Origin: Paramarasmius palmivorus
Lineage: Eukaryota > Basidiomycota > Agaricomycetes > Agaricales > Marasmiaceae
DNA: 64,000 nucleotides
NCBI GenBank assembly: GCA_037176845.1
Contig: JAYKXP010000169.1
Location: 1 to 64,000 of the forward strand
Direction of reading: 5' to 3'
The notes under the pieces were generated by a model. It saw only the letters and a list, made by a program, of their open reading frames with translations. It searched no databases and was not told the origin of the DNA. Below are positions 32,200-43,123 of the stretch, in pieces (position 1 is the first letter of the stretch; each line of letters starts with the position of its first letter). Both the position numbers and the translations under genes were made by a program.

Positions 32200-35100
32200 T
32201 GTTCGTTGGTTTAGATCGAGTACTAGAGTATAGCGATAATACATCATTTCTTGATCTTACTACTGTGCGGAACCTTTGCCAATGCCAAGCCATCCTCACA
32301 CAAAGGAGGTTGAGTTGTGTTTTGTTGTCTCTAGATGGCCTTACACCAGTTTAACTCATTCAGTGGAACAGATAATCAAATCAAAATGCAATCGTACATT
32401 TCAGACAATATGTAGGTACACGCTTGTACCATCTAGACTCCAACTCAAGGTGCACCATTCACTCTGGACATAAATCATTCCCAATGAATGAAAGACAAAG
32501 ATATCTACTCACCAACCTGATGCAATGTCTGAACCTCATATCCAGGGAACCAGTGATGGTTGAATACAGTACACTTGTCCCACTCGGCCATTCTGATCAC
32601 CAATGGATGACTAGTATGACCAACTTTGATCAAACATCCATCTTGAGTTGCATTCTCCAGTACAAATCCATAGATCATGCCCCTTCTCTTAAAGAAGCTG
32701 AGGGCAGACAGCCTCTGTGCTGCCAGTTTGATACTAGCCAGCTAAAAGGGGAGAGAGCTCAATAGATACAAAGTATAACACTAATATACTCACCATCATT
32801 GAGAAAGAGGGAGCTATGTCCAGGAGTTGAGCAGGATGCAGGAGGAATAGGTTTTAATGTTGCTGGTGATGAGCAAAGGGCAGTGGAACCAACTTTCCCA
32901 GGCTCAAATCACCACATATATAATGAGGTAAGCAGCATGGACAATGAATCTCATGAATTACTGGTATTATATGAACTACAACTAAAGGAATCAAGACTGA
33001 TACTGGATTTGTACTTACACTCAGGAGAGGGAAAGGAAGGTGATGAAGGTAAGAAACAAGGAGCAAATGCTGTTAGCTGTTGGGAATTCACCCAAAACAT
33101 CCCAGATTCTCAGGACTCCTCCCTCAGGTGATCTGCTAGATCATGTAAGGGAGAAGTCCTGTTTGTTGGGCCTTATTGCTTGGGCTTCTTGGAGTTTTAC
33201 ATAAGCTTTCCTCTTTTGCATCAAACTCTATCATGCTGCAATGTTCACACACTTCAGTCACTAAGTACAAGGTAAGGGTCTCATCTATCTCTTTGGTAGA
33301 TAACTAGAGTACTATATCAAAATAGATAAATGAAATGAACCAAAATAAACTTGAATTTGTGAAAACCCTTTGTGTTACTTTACCAATGAAAAGAAAAACA
33401 TAGGCTTGCATGCTGAAAGACATTTTGTGCCAGGTCACTTGCATTGTACATTTGACATCACCCAGAGGTCAGATCTGCCACTCAGATGCCTGTATTTGAG
33501 TATTTGGTCAGCAGTAGGACATAGTACAATGAACCAGGAGGCTACTACATCCAACTTGAATGAACAGACATTGTGCAGAGCAGACTCTTTGTTGAATCTG
33601 AACCAGGTGGAATCAACCACCACAGAAACAGAGATACTATGCTTTCCAAGGATGCAAACATCTAAGTACATAGAGGATGATGACTATGCCTCACAACCAC
33701 CTCTATTCCAATGCCATTTGAGAACTCCTATGTCTGCCGAAACCCCCAAGACCCCCAGAACTCCAGAAGCTATTGAAGATCCACCTTCAATAAGCCTGCT
33801 TCCACCTCAGCATATCCAGCATATCTCACATGAAGTGCTACCTCCCTTAACTTCATATCCATCTGAACAGACCAAAGCTGATGTCAATTCAGACCCCACC
33901 CCTTCTCCTTCTCTCTCTTCATCTCCTGAAACATCTGTGATACCCATTTATGGCATGGTAAACAGCTGAGTAGCCAACACAGGGTTGTTTTGGTACTCTC
34001 TGGCTACGCTGAGAGGACGAGTCCTTACTGAGTCAGAGCCACAGCCACATAGCCCATCAGCTGCAGAGAGGCATGGATATCAGGATGGTGAGATGAACCT
34101 GGATGCTGGAGCATCACCAACATATGAAGAGATGATGGTGCAGTGCTGGCACACAGCTATGAACAGCCATCTGAGGCAGATAGCATGATGAAGGATGGAG
34201 GTTCAAATTACTACCCAGAGGCAGAGGAAGCAGAGACAGAACCAGCACATTCTCACATAGAGGAACCAGCTGAGATGCCAGAACATATGCTAGGACAAAC
34301 ACCAGAATAAATGCCAGAGCAAATGCCAGAGCAAACACCAGAACAAACACTAGAACAAATGCCAGAGCAGAGCCCAGGAACTTTCAATGAAGACGTTGAC
34401 AAACACACTGCAAGAAGACATGATGATCAAGAGATAGAGGAGTGAATTACCTAAGTGATGGTGTCAGACATTGAGATAGAGGAAGGAACACCTCCATAAA
34501 GGACCTTGGCAAAGCGAAAGCACAGCAAAAGAGACTTGGATGGTGTCCCAAAGTTTCTCGACATTGAGTCAGAAGTCAGCCACGATGAAGAGGATGATGA
34601 CGAGGAAGATCTGGGTATGTTATCTTAATTCAATTCTGCTGTTCATTCTAACCTTCTCATAAACAATTTCATTGCAAAGAATGATGAAGATGAGGATGCA
34701 GGTCCTGCCATTAATTATCACACTATCATGACCAGTTTGGAGAATGCAGAGATGTTTGAGCCCAATACAGATTTCATAGACTTCAGAAAGGACAAATTTA
34801 GCATGAAGAATTTCCAATATGCCGTCAGAGTGATGGTAGCACTGTATGACAAACAAAACAGTGAGGTCATTGAGTGCAGAGAGAAAATGTGACAAGAGCT
34901 AGGATTGAAGTTGATCTGGCTTCTATATATTCATGTAAGTTATGTTAATTATACCTTCCACCTGAGTCTGACCACTTTTTAGCACAAAGTCATTAGTTGG
35001 TGGAGAACCTTTTCCAACAGCTTTCAAAACAAGAAGCCAGTGAACTATAATGTAAACATTTATGCATGGTGAAAAAAAGACAACTTCCTCTATGTGGAAA

Positions 35101-36700
35101 CTCAAAACCCTGGCTTGACGGCAATTGTGTTCCACATGTGTCAACATGTCATTCAGAATACAGCTGGACTGAACGGTATCAAAATAGTCTAAATGGACAT
35201 TTTTGAAACTCCCCTATCTTTAAAACTCCTACAAGAAAGCTATGAAAAGACCTCCTTTGAGCATTTGGTTGGTAGCTGTGTATCAATCCATACCAGCCCA
35301 TCTCATGAACCGAAAGACCCCAAAGCCCACTACACTACCCCTCTGCCTTCCTCCAGGCCTTCAGACCTAACAGATGCTACATGAAACACAAACTCAGACA
35401 AGTTGATCACAGTCACGCCTTCTGAAGACAAAGATTTGACTGTGCAACACAAAACACATGATGAAGAGCCCTGGTGTCAAGGTTGCAAGACCTTAATATC
35501 ACCAGAGATAATCAAGCAATGTCACAGCCTCAGACACTATCATAGTGATGCTGCATTAGTCATATCATCCAATAGCAAAGAGGTCCAGGTCCTTTTGATT
35601 CCACAGGTCTCAACAAAGGCGATACAGATACACCAAGCCCATCATGTGGATCTGCACACTGATATAATATATTGCCTATACAGTCATAGACAATCAAATA
35701 CAACAATTTTGATTGTGAGCAAAATTGAATTTCTAGAATGATACTTTTATCATAATCATACTCAGAATAGCTGAAAACATCGAAAAAACCACCTCTAAAG
35801 CTTTTCCCACAATATTTTTAGAGGTTTTCAACAACATTGTATACCCCTTTTGGGCCTCTATAGGTCTGAATTTTAATGAGTTGAGCATGGTATTCCATGG
35901 CAGAAGGTCAGTGATACATCAGATGTTGTCTAACTATTCCCTTGACCCAGAAATCTTGCTGAATACTAGAGGTGTATTGAGACCACAACACAGGTCAGAA
36001 ACTTCAAAGTCCAAACTAGTGCAAGCCAAGGTCGGTGACAGCAGCATAATGTCAACCTTGTAACCTTCTTGGGTCTTTTTCCAGAGCAGTTACCAAATAT
36101 AGACAGTTTTGGCAGTCATTTTGTGGACAAATGGCTCGTGGAATCAAGGTCATTTTCTGGGATCACAGGTTTGTGATAGCACACAGAGAATTCCACAGTG
36201 TCAAGCACAATCAAACATCTTGTTCACACCAGAGATACTTCAGGGGCCAACAATGGCACTCTGAGAGAGTATGTACAGATCCTAATAGAACTAAATTTTC
36301 TTGTTTACTACACCCCAGAACAACAGAGCAGGTTTTTTCAATTCAAGCCAGGCATTCTATGGATGGAAGCTGTAGAATACCAGATGGCTTTTCACAAGAT
36401 GGATCCAAAGCACATTTAGTGCCTGCTGGCTGAAAAACATCCAGAATTACTCACTCTGGCACAGATCAATTAAGAAATTCACAATACCCATATTAAGGAC
36501 ATACCTTGGTTGTTCAGAGAAGTCAACATCTTTGCTCCCAAACTCAGAGGTAGAGCACGGGTAACAGATGTCATGTATGGTTGAGAGACAGCCAGCAGTT
36601 TGGTTATTCAAGTAGAATGGACTGCACATGGATCCACAGGAGCCAGGTTTGATGTAAACTACAACCATGTTCTCAACTACAAGTAAGCATTCGTTTTCAT
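32200..36700 (+). pseudogene. Decayed multi-exon gene of unknown family
   Basis: Several plus-strand blocks keep protein-like sequence in broken frames. A Pro/Ser/Thr-rich block lies at 33370-33969 and an acidic block at 34540-34860 (NYHTIMTSLENAEMF, FIDFRKDKFSMKNFQYAVRVM). A conserved-looking block lies at 36198-36680 (NGTLREYVQILIELNFLVYY, PGILWMEAVEYQMAFHK, APKLRGRARVTDVMYG). Stops, mostly TGA and TAG, interrupt them, and intron-like GTAAG...AG segments are visible. CpG is almost absent. I do not recognise a function. It may be more than one old gene. Confidence 0.45.
34290..34375 (+). repeat. Short tandem repeat, 18-base type units
   Basis: About five units of the form ATGCCAGAGCAAACACCA, encoding a Pro-Glu-Gln-(Met/Thr) repeat, lie within the decayed gene. 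They are imperfect. Confidence 0.6.
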
Positions 36701-37509
36701 TATAGGGTTATTATTTACTAACTCAACTCAGAATGCAGATGCCATTGCATGTTGTTGACGTCTCTAGTCCACCATTTGTTGTTTGTGTCAGATACAGTTA
36801 TCCTAGATACAAGCTTTCAACATATTTTGGCATATCATCGTCATCACATTACCTTCCCTCTTCTTCACTCCCTGAGTCTCTGCCTTCTTCATGCCGAAAT
36901 GTACCCTTTGATGATGACAAGACACCTGGAGATTTAATGAGGCACGTCATATATGGTTCAGACCTGAGACATGTGCAGGTGTCAGCCATGGACATCACTG
37001 CTGGTTGTTTACACTGACCACTGTGAGGCTTATAAAACACTTGTGTCTGAGCGAAATATATATGCCAAGCTGTGCGAGCTGGGTTCAACGTTGTCAAAGG
37101 ATCTGTACAATCAACACAAGAAATCAACTAGCACACTAGTTGAACATCTACAAATCACTAGGACACAAGGGAAGTGTACAAGTGATGAATGAAACAAGGT
37201 AATATGATAATATAGTCTTGATATAATCAAGACAACGCGAGCCAACCTATAAACCTATCTATAACTATTCCTATATGTTCCTATAACGCAAAATAACGAA
37301 CCCAACAAGGGTAAAGACCTATTGTTCCTATGAAAGGCACTGGTTACACTAGTCGAACTAGCACAACAACCAGGCCACCTATAAGCTAGTGGGGCTCCAC
37401 ACTAAGCTTTAACAACACTGGTGGGGCTCCACACCAAGTGAAAAGGGATCTAGTGGGGCTCCACACTAGTCCTGAAACAATCAATCCTATCCAAAGAGAC
37501 TAGATGAAC

Positions 37510-37826
37510 TGTCAGAGTTTCAGATTGAACTCTGTTAGCAGCAATAGCGCAGGTAAGCGCGAATAAACGATAGCTGATGACCAGAGGGGTTGAGATAGAT
37601 GTGTAAACCAAGTCTATGTTATTGTAGGGTTTTCTGTCTAGCTTATATACAAGAGTAGAGGATGAAAGATAAACCTAATAGTACAAGTATAGACGCGATA
37701 GAAATAACTGTGGCTTTGTATGGCTTTCTGTAAGTAAGTGGGTTAAACGAAATGATACGAGCGGGTCAAGAGATATTCTAAGATGTGGCATGCATATGTA
37801 AATATAAACGTTCTATATTTCCAACA
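37510..37826 (-). repeat. 3' LTR of the gag-protease copia element
   Basis: It spans TGTCAGAG to TTCCAACA on the plus strand, so in element orientation it begins TGTTGGAAAT and ends CTCTGACA. It differs from the 5' LTR at three sites, each of which keeps CpG here. Confidence 0.92.
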
Positions 37827-37840
37827 CTCCCCCTCAAACC
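37827..37840 (-). other. Polypurine tract
   Basis: On the minus strand TTTGAGGGGGAG lies immediately before the 3' LTR start TGTTGG. This is the standard position of the plus-strand primer. Confidence 0.8.
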
Positions 37841-37870
37841 TTGGATTATGGAATGATCTGAGGTTTGACT

Positions 37871-40009
37871 CTAATCCAGATTGTCGAAGTATTCTCCGCG
37901 GAGGTTGCGATGTTTAACCCGGCAGAGTCTGGACTCGTTGCGGTTCTTCTTGATATTCCTGTAGTTGCGAGTGTTGTCGTTGTTGGTGTGATTGCATACC
38001 CGCGGTTTCTTTACTATCCTGGTGCCTGATGATTGTCCTGCGATAAGATCCTTCTTTCCAGTTCGAATAGCCTCCTGGAATCTGACTCTTCTATGTCCAC
38101 CTCTAGCCGATGTATCTCCGTTGTCGATCTGCATCTCATCAATCTTCGTAATGATCTCGTTGATTTTCCGATTGATTGTGCCTAAACCTTTTCCATCTAG
38201 ATCCATCTCGTCGATTTCATTGGTGACGTTGTCGATATCAGCTTCGAATTTGGATTTTTGCTCCCCCTCGACGAGTGGGATCTGATCCGGTTCTGGTGTG
38301 GTAGGAAGTGATATGAGTGCTGGCATTTCCGGTGAATCGGCTTCGACTAGGCTTGGGAAAGGGTCTCCTGGCTTGTGTTCTATAGCCTCTACTGCATAGA
38401 TACCGTCTTTCTTCGGTATATCCAAAATGCATTCCCAACCTTTGTGAATCCTGATGTTGTCGCCACTGAAAATGACTTCGTAACCGTCCTCGGTGAGTTT
38501 ACTGATAGATATCAACGTGTGTCTGAATTTCGGGATGAGTAGACAGTCGGCGAGTACGATCGTGTGCCACTGGAAATTGTTGGTCGTGTATACAGTGCAA
38601 TTTCCTTTCTCGACGGCAAATGTGGTTCCTTCTGGTGTGCCGATGGGTCGGTGAGTGATGGCCTGGCGCTCAGTGATACCGTTTCGATAGGGAGTCATGT
38701 GTGAGGATGCGGCGCTGTCGAATACGAATTTTACAACTCCTTCCTCCTCCTCGAACTTCTCCGTAGCCATCTGTGCACTATCCCTCTCTTCTTTTGCCTG
38801 TGCCCAAATATCGTTATAGGCGGCGGCTACATCTACGTGTTCCTTCTTGCCTGGCTCTTCGATCAGCCACCTGCTAATGACTTTCTCCCCCATAAAGGTA
38901 CGATTTGCGCTGTTGTAACACAATCGGCATACTCTATGATCGATGGTGACGTGCTCGAATCCTTCGTCTAGGAAGTCGCTGACGGTCTGGACTACTCCAA
39001 TGACGGTGCGATCACCTGTCTTGGGTGTGTGGCAGGTACCGGCTTCGCAGTTGGGGTCATAGGTCTGATACCCGACGAAATAGTCATTAACGAGTTCGTC
39101 TTTGAGGGTTCGGTTGACGACTGGGGGGCATGGCCAACTTTCGCTTTCGTAGTAGCCTTTCCAGCTGTTCTCGTTGTTGTACATGTCGATGGTAGAAGAT
39201 GAGGATGAGTTTAGAGGTGAGGTTGCTTTGACAGCGGTAGATGGGATGAGTACTGGTGATGCTGGTTCTCGATATTCCTCTGTGCTTTTATAGGAGTTTT
39301 GCTGGCAGTCTTGGAACTGTTCTGCTTCGTCTTGTTGAGAATCCACTCGATCTTCTCTGCATATGATCGCTTTGCTATCAATCGGGTTCTGTAAATCGAC
39401 CATTGTGGCCATTGTGGTGTGCATTTCTACGGCCATGTATGCTGTTTCCTCGGATTTCTCTTCATTTTCCTTGGTTCCGAATTCTTCATCGTAAAACCAT
39501 TCTTTTGGTGGATTATACTGTTCCACTGCTCGGATTTCCCTGGCTAACCATGTGCCTTCTTCCCATATTTCTTCTTCCATGGCTTTAACAGCACTTTCCT
39601 TGATACTGCTGGCCTTCTCTTTTCCTTTTCGCCATGATTGGCTATCTTTAGCTTGCTTGGACTTCTCTTTATCCTCGGATTCATTATCCGATTTCCTGGA
39701 TTTTGGCTTTGTAGCACATTTTGCGGCGATATGCCCTTTTCCTTGACATCTGAAACATGTGATCTCCTTGTAATCTCTATCTCCGCCCTGTCGATCATTA
39801 AATTTCCGGCCTCTTCCTCGGCTATTAAATCCTCGGCCTCTATTATTGGAATGATCTCGGGAATAGTTGGCTTCCTCCTTCTTGACTTTTCCTCGGTGCA
39901 TTGCTTGTCCATTTGCTTCAGCTTGAATAGCAGCAATCAGCTTGTCAACAGTTAAATCCTTGTTTGATTCACTGTATACGGTCATGACAGCTGTGATTGT
40001 TGAATTCAA
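37871..40009 (-). CDS. Gag C-terminal part, zinc knuckle and protease-like domain
   Basis: A 712-codon open frame in the same frame as the upstream Gag frame, separated from it by one TAA. In order: a UBN2-type Gag tail (residues 1-50), an Arg/Gly-rich stretch, a CCHC zinc knuckle CFRCQGKGHIAAKC (85-98), and a charged linker. The copia-type aspartic protease domain follows with FDSAASSHMTP (D431); the usual DSGAS is DSAAS here. Then comes a pre-integrase-like segment (FRHTLISISKLTEDGYEVIF). After about residue 530 an acidic, disordered tail ends in a basic stretch with SGTRIVKKPR, resembling the linker found between integrase and RT in full copia elements. No HHCC/DDE, YVDD or RNase H motifs are present. 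The TAA makes translation of this part as a Gag fusion doubtful in this copy. Confidence 0.8.
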   Translation of the reverse strand: MNSTITAVMTVYSESNKDLTVDKLIAAIQAEANGQAMHRGKVKKEEANYSRDHSNNRGRGFNSRGRGRKFNDRQGGDRDYKEITCFRCQGKGHIAAKCATKPKSRKSDNESEDKEKSKQAKDSQSWRKGKEKASSIKESAVKAMEEEIWEEGTWLAREIRAVEQYNPPKEWFYDEEFGTKENEEKSEETAYMAVEMHTTMATMVDLQNPIDSKAIICREDRVDSQQDEAEQFQDCQQNSYKSTEEYREPASPVLIPSTAVKATSPLNSSSSSTIDMYNNENSWKGYYESESWPCPPVVNRTLKDELVNDYFVGYQTYDPNCEAGTCHTPKTGDRTVIGVVQTVSDFLDEGFEHVTIDHRVCRLCYNSANRTFMGEKVISRWLIEEPGKKEHVDVAAAYNDIWAQAKEERDSAQMATEKFEEEEGVVKFVFDSAASSHMTPYRNGITERQAITHRPIGTPEGTTFAVEKGNCTVYTTNNFQWHTIVLADCLLIPKFRHTLISISKLTEDGYEVIFSGDNIRIHKGWECILDIPKKDGIYAVEAIEHKPGDPFPSLVEADSPEMPALISLPTTPEPDQIPLVEGEQKSKFEADIDNVTNEIDEMDLDGKGLGTINRKINEIITKIDEMQIDNGDTSARGGHRRVRFQEAIRTGKKDLIAGQSSGTRIVKKPRVCNHTNNDNTRNYRNIKKNRNESRLCRVKHRNLRGEYFDNLD

Positions 40010-40012
40010 TGA

Positions 40013-41356
40013 TTAGGGAACTGATGCAATTAATGCATTCTTGAACTGATCATCCGAAATAGTGATGTTTCGTGATGTGAGTTCGTTTCGGATATTGAGG
40101 AGTTCGTCAATATGTTCATTGACTTTGCCAACGTCATTGCAAGATAGATTGTATAGCTTGCGTTCCAGGTGTGCTTCTGTCAAAGGATTCTTTGTGTCGT
40201 AATCCTTCTTTAATCCTGTCCATAATTCTTGTGATGTCTTCGCATTTCGATATCTTCGAAGTATGGTGTCCAGCAATTTTCCAACAATTGCGTTCATAAG
40301 ATCGGCATCTGCGTCTCCTTCTTCTGCAGTAGTCAGGTACTTCCCATACCCTATCGACTTTGCTGCAAGTTCTACACGCATTGCCCACATGCCCCAGTTT
40401 GAGCCATCGTCCTTTAACTTGGTACAGTCGTTAAATGCTTTGACTGCTTTAGACGCCATATTGTCTTCTTCTTCGTCCGAATCAAATGATTCTTCCTTTG
40501 GTGGTCTCTTTGGAGATGGTGTTCTCGGTTTGGGTTTGGGACCTATGCTGGGCGATTCTGGTGGATCGTCCTTCTCTTCGTCAGCAGGTGTTCCTTTGTC
40601 TTCGTCAGATACAGGTTTATCAGTATCAGCTTCTGATTCCTGTTCTGAGTCTTCTTTATCCTGCTCTTGTTCCTTTTCTAGGTCCTGTTCTTCTTTATTG
40701 GATTCTTCAGCAAATCCTAATCCTTGTTCGAACTCTTCAGCAAGTTCGGTTTCCTGATCAAACTCTTCAGCAAGTTCGATCTGCTCTTCAACAGTTTCTT
40801 CCTGTGAAGCTGATGTTCCTGCTGGTGGGAATACTAATGGTTGTGGTTCTGGTACTGTTGTTCGTAGGACGTTTCCTCGAACTACTTCTGCGTTCTGATC
40901 GTCACAATCCCTAAAATTTCCAACTAATAACGCTTCCTTTGGAGTCCTGACTCGATTTCTTCTGTTTGGACACGGTTGTTCTTCGCAAAGTTCCCACTTC
41001 CGTTTGTTGAGATCTAAGTAACAATCTCGTAGTTCGTCGACGTTGAACTGATGTGGCCAATGAACACAGATTAAATCTGTTCGAAGTGTGGGTTGTGCGG
41101 AAGATGCTGGTGGCGTGTGTAATCCTCCAACTGGACTCTGTCTCCTGGAAGGTATACGCGATGGGTTTCTCGATGGATGTGATGATATGCTCTGTTGCTG
41201 TCCCGATGGACTGCCTGTTCTACTTCCTACTGGTGTAGGTTGTCTGCTAGGATTCCTGCTAGGGTTCCTAGATCCTCGTAATATTTGTTCTGGGTCGAAC
41301 GTTCCTGATACTGGGGTACCGCTTCTGGATTGATAACGGCTACCTCTATCGGACAT
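40013..41356 (-). CDS. Gag N-terminal part (UBN2/copia-type)
   Basis: A 447-codon frame ends at TAA (40015-40013). The N-terminal ~140 residues are Ser/Arg/Pro-rich. A long Glu/Gln/Asp-rich repeat-like tract (about 180-250) follows, and then the folded Gag part from about 305 (DDGSNWGMWAMRVELAAKSIGYG, SQELWTGLKKDYD, LERKLYNLSCNDVGKVNEHIDELLNIRNEL). The frame continues across the TAA into Gag sequence (LNSTITAVMTVYSESNKDLT), so the stop is more likely a mutation than a programmed signal. The start is the first ATG after a 184-base leader that follows the 5' LTR. Confidence 0.8.
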   Translation of the reverse strand: MSDRGSRYQSRSGTPVSGTFDPEQILRGSRNPSRNPSRQPTPVGSRTGSPSGQQQSISSHPSRNPSRIPSRRQSPVGGLHTPPASSAQPTLRTDLICVHWPHQFNVDELRDCYLDLNKRKWELCEEQPCPNRRNRVRTPKEALLVGNFRDCDDQNAEVVRGNVLRTTVPEPQPLVFPPAGTSASQEETVEEQIELAEEFDQETELAEEFEQGLGFAEESNKEEQDLEKEQEQDKEDSEQESEADTDKPVSDEDKGTPADEEKDDPPESPSIGPKPKPRTPSPKRPPKEESFDSDEEEDNMASKAVKAFNDCTKLKDDGSNWGMWAMRVELAAKSIGYGKYLTTAEEGDADADLMNAIVGKLLDTILRRYRNAKTSQELWTGLKKDYDTKNPLTEAHLERKLYNLSCNDVGKVNEHIDELLNIRNELTSRNITISDDQFKNALIASVP

Positions 41357-41520
41357 ACACTAGTCCAATAGTCCTTTTCTTTGGGTAGGGGATATTCCGG
41401 CGTCCCTGCTCGCCACTCGATGTATGATCTTGGTTCTTTGTTCCTTGGGGATATTACGGCGTCCCAAACTCGCCACTATACCAATATGAAATCGGTATTA
41501 CTCTGGTTCGGCTAAGGTTT

Positions 41521-41540
41521 ATAGACCGGGGCCCATAACC
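41521..41540 (-). promoter_or_regulatory. Primer-binding site (initiator-tRNA-Met type)
   Basis: On the minus strand GGTTATGGGCCCC follows the 5' LTR with no gap. Its complement contains CCCATAACC, like the anticodon stem-loop of initiator tRNA-Met (anticodon CAU). This matches the known use of an internal tRNA half by copia-type elements. Confidence 0.65.
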
Positions 41541-41857
41541 TGTCAGAGTTTCAGATTGAACTCTGTTAGCAGCAATAGCGCAGGTAAGCACGAATAAACG
41601 ATAGCTGATGACCAGAGGGGTTGAGATAGATGTGTAAACCAAGTCTATGTTATTGTAGGGTTTTCTGTCTAGCTTATATACAAGAGTAGAGGATGAAAGA
41701 TAAACCTAATAGTACAAGTATAGACGCGATAGAAATAACTGTGGCTTTGTATGGCTTTCTGTAAGTAAGTGGGTTAAACGAAATGATATGAGCGGGTCAA
41801 GAGATATTCTAAGATGTGGCATGCATATGTAAATATAAATGTTCTATATTTCCAACA
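41541..41857 (-). repeat. 5' LTR of the gag-protease copia element
   Basis: It is identical to 37510-37826 except for three transitions, each turning CpG into CpA or TpG here (near 41590, 41789 and 41841). Confidence 0.92.
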
Positions 41858-42247
41858 TGAACTAGCTCTGTCCTATGGGTATCTTAAAGTTCTAATTTCA
41901 CAACTCTAGTTCAATATAGAGAAGGGCTTTTCAAAGGTTTTATTTTCTAAGTTATTTTCTAAGCACATGTCACCTCTATTGTCAACAATAGAAGACAAGA
42001 ACTTTGCTATTGGTGCACTAGGGCTACATATATAGCAGGGTAATTGCTTGAGAGCTTCCTAGAGGAAACCCTGCTGTTTATATACCTGTGAGCGTACATA
42101 TTTTACATATAAGTGAAAGTGGACACAATAAAGTAAGAGTAACTATGCAAGAAATGAGAACGAGGAGAGGATTCTGTCCATATGAAGTAAGTATCTACCA
42201 GAAAAGGAAGGTTTGGGTATATATTTGGAATTTGACATTATTTTGCA

Positions 42248-43123
42248 GGACTGCAAGTAATATTACTTTTTGGTTGCTAGGAAGTGGTGCGCAGAGGCGC
42301 TGTTCTGCATGGTGCATTTTGGATATCGGTGCTAGGACATAGTTATTCCGCTCGAAACTTGCTAGGAGTCTGACCTCAACCGAAACACTTCAGATTCATA
42401 TCTGAGGAACTCTGCACCCGTATCATTCTATATTATATTTTCTATGTCCTAGGACAGGCCTGGAACAGAATCCTATCTGTTTCCTTGCTATAGGACTATT
42501 TGTCCCTCGCTAGCATCTGTACTAGCAGTAGGAATCCCAACTCAATGCTCGAGGCATATTCCAATCGATAGTGGAAAGCTGTTAAGCCCCCATATGGTCC
42601 TTGTATTGATGACCTAGTTACTCGGACATTTCTAATCCAAGTAACTTTGCTCTCGAAGGTGACTCACACCTCCAACTTCTACTGTACTTGGTATATAGCT
42701 CTGATTCAGTTCCTAGGGTCCTTCTACGCTGTGGTAGTTGGTCCTTGTTCACTATCCCATCTCATATGTCCCATAGCGCGAGTATAGTGTAGCCATATGA
42801 CCTACTAGGAAGTCTACCATGTACAGTAGCATGTCCTCGTAAGGTTCCAGCCTGATAATAGAGTATAGATACGGTCTACAGGTTTTGACATGTATCCTAG
42901 CGCAATCATATAGGGCTCACAACGACATCAACGTCTATGCGCACGTAGCTAGTATTCACTATGCAGTGCATGCCTATCTTATTCCTTATATGCGCACTAC
43001 TAGGTTCCTAGCAGTGATACCAAGTCCATATGGTACTTAGTATGATGTACTAGTGCGATGCTGAACACAACAATTAGTGTCAAAACAACTGGTTTTCAGT
43101 GATTTCGTTCAGGTGCCCTCACA
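42248..43123 (-). repeat. LTR-C copy 2
   Basis: On the minus strand it starts TGTGAGGG at 43123 and matches 18897-19706 to about 42321, then continues ~70 bases to the edge of LTR-B copy 2. It is therefore the longer copy and shows that copy 1 was truncated by FB3. It is non-coding. Confidence 0.7.

Larger units (their letters stand above)
37510..41857 (-). mobile_element. Gag-protease-only copia-type LTR retrotransposon
   Basis: A complete 4.35-kb element. It has two 317-bp LTRs (314 of 317 identical), a 5-base target duplication TGAAC (37505-37509 and 41858-41862), and a primer-binding site directly inside the 5' LTR. A polypurine tract lies directly inside the 3' LTR. The interior has one long frame, split by a single TAA, for Gag with zinc knuckle and a protease-like domain. 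It ends only ~45 bases before the 3' LTR, so there is no room for integrase, reverse transcriptase or RNase H. This layout matches the TR-GAG class known from plants. It would need pol functions supplied in trans. The high LTR identity shows recent movement. Confidence 0.9.
37022..42247 (+). repeat. LTR-B copy 2, split by a nested copia element
   Basis: It starts TGTGAGGCTTATAAAACAC and ends ATTATTTTGCA, matching 28443-29577. The copia element occupies 37510-41857 inside it. A GTGGGGCTCCACAC motif occurs three times (about 37389, 37420 and 37453) against once in copy 1. Confidence 0.65.

Noticed and set aside
40013..40015. Programmed stop-codon readthrough between the two Gag parts
   Set aside because: The stop lies inside the Gag domain rather than at a Gag-Pol border, and no downstream readthrough signal was seen; a mutation is simpler.
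40263..40914. 164- and 142-codon plus-strand frames
   Set aside because: Antisense shadows of the Glu/Gln-rich part of Gag (Ser/Leu-rich).
18897..43123. LTR-C copies as the two ends of one retrotransposon
   Set aside because: They are in opposite orientations and 24 kb apart with unrelated nested elements between; LTRs of one element must be direct repeats.
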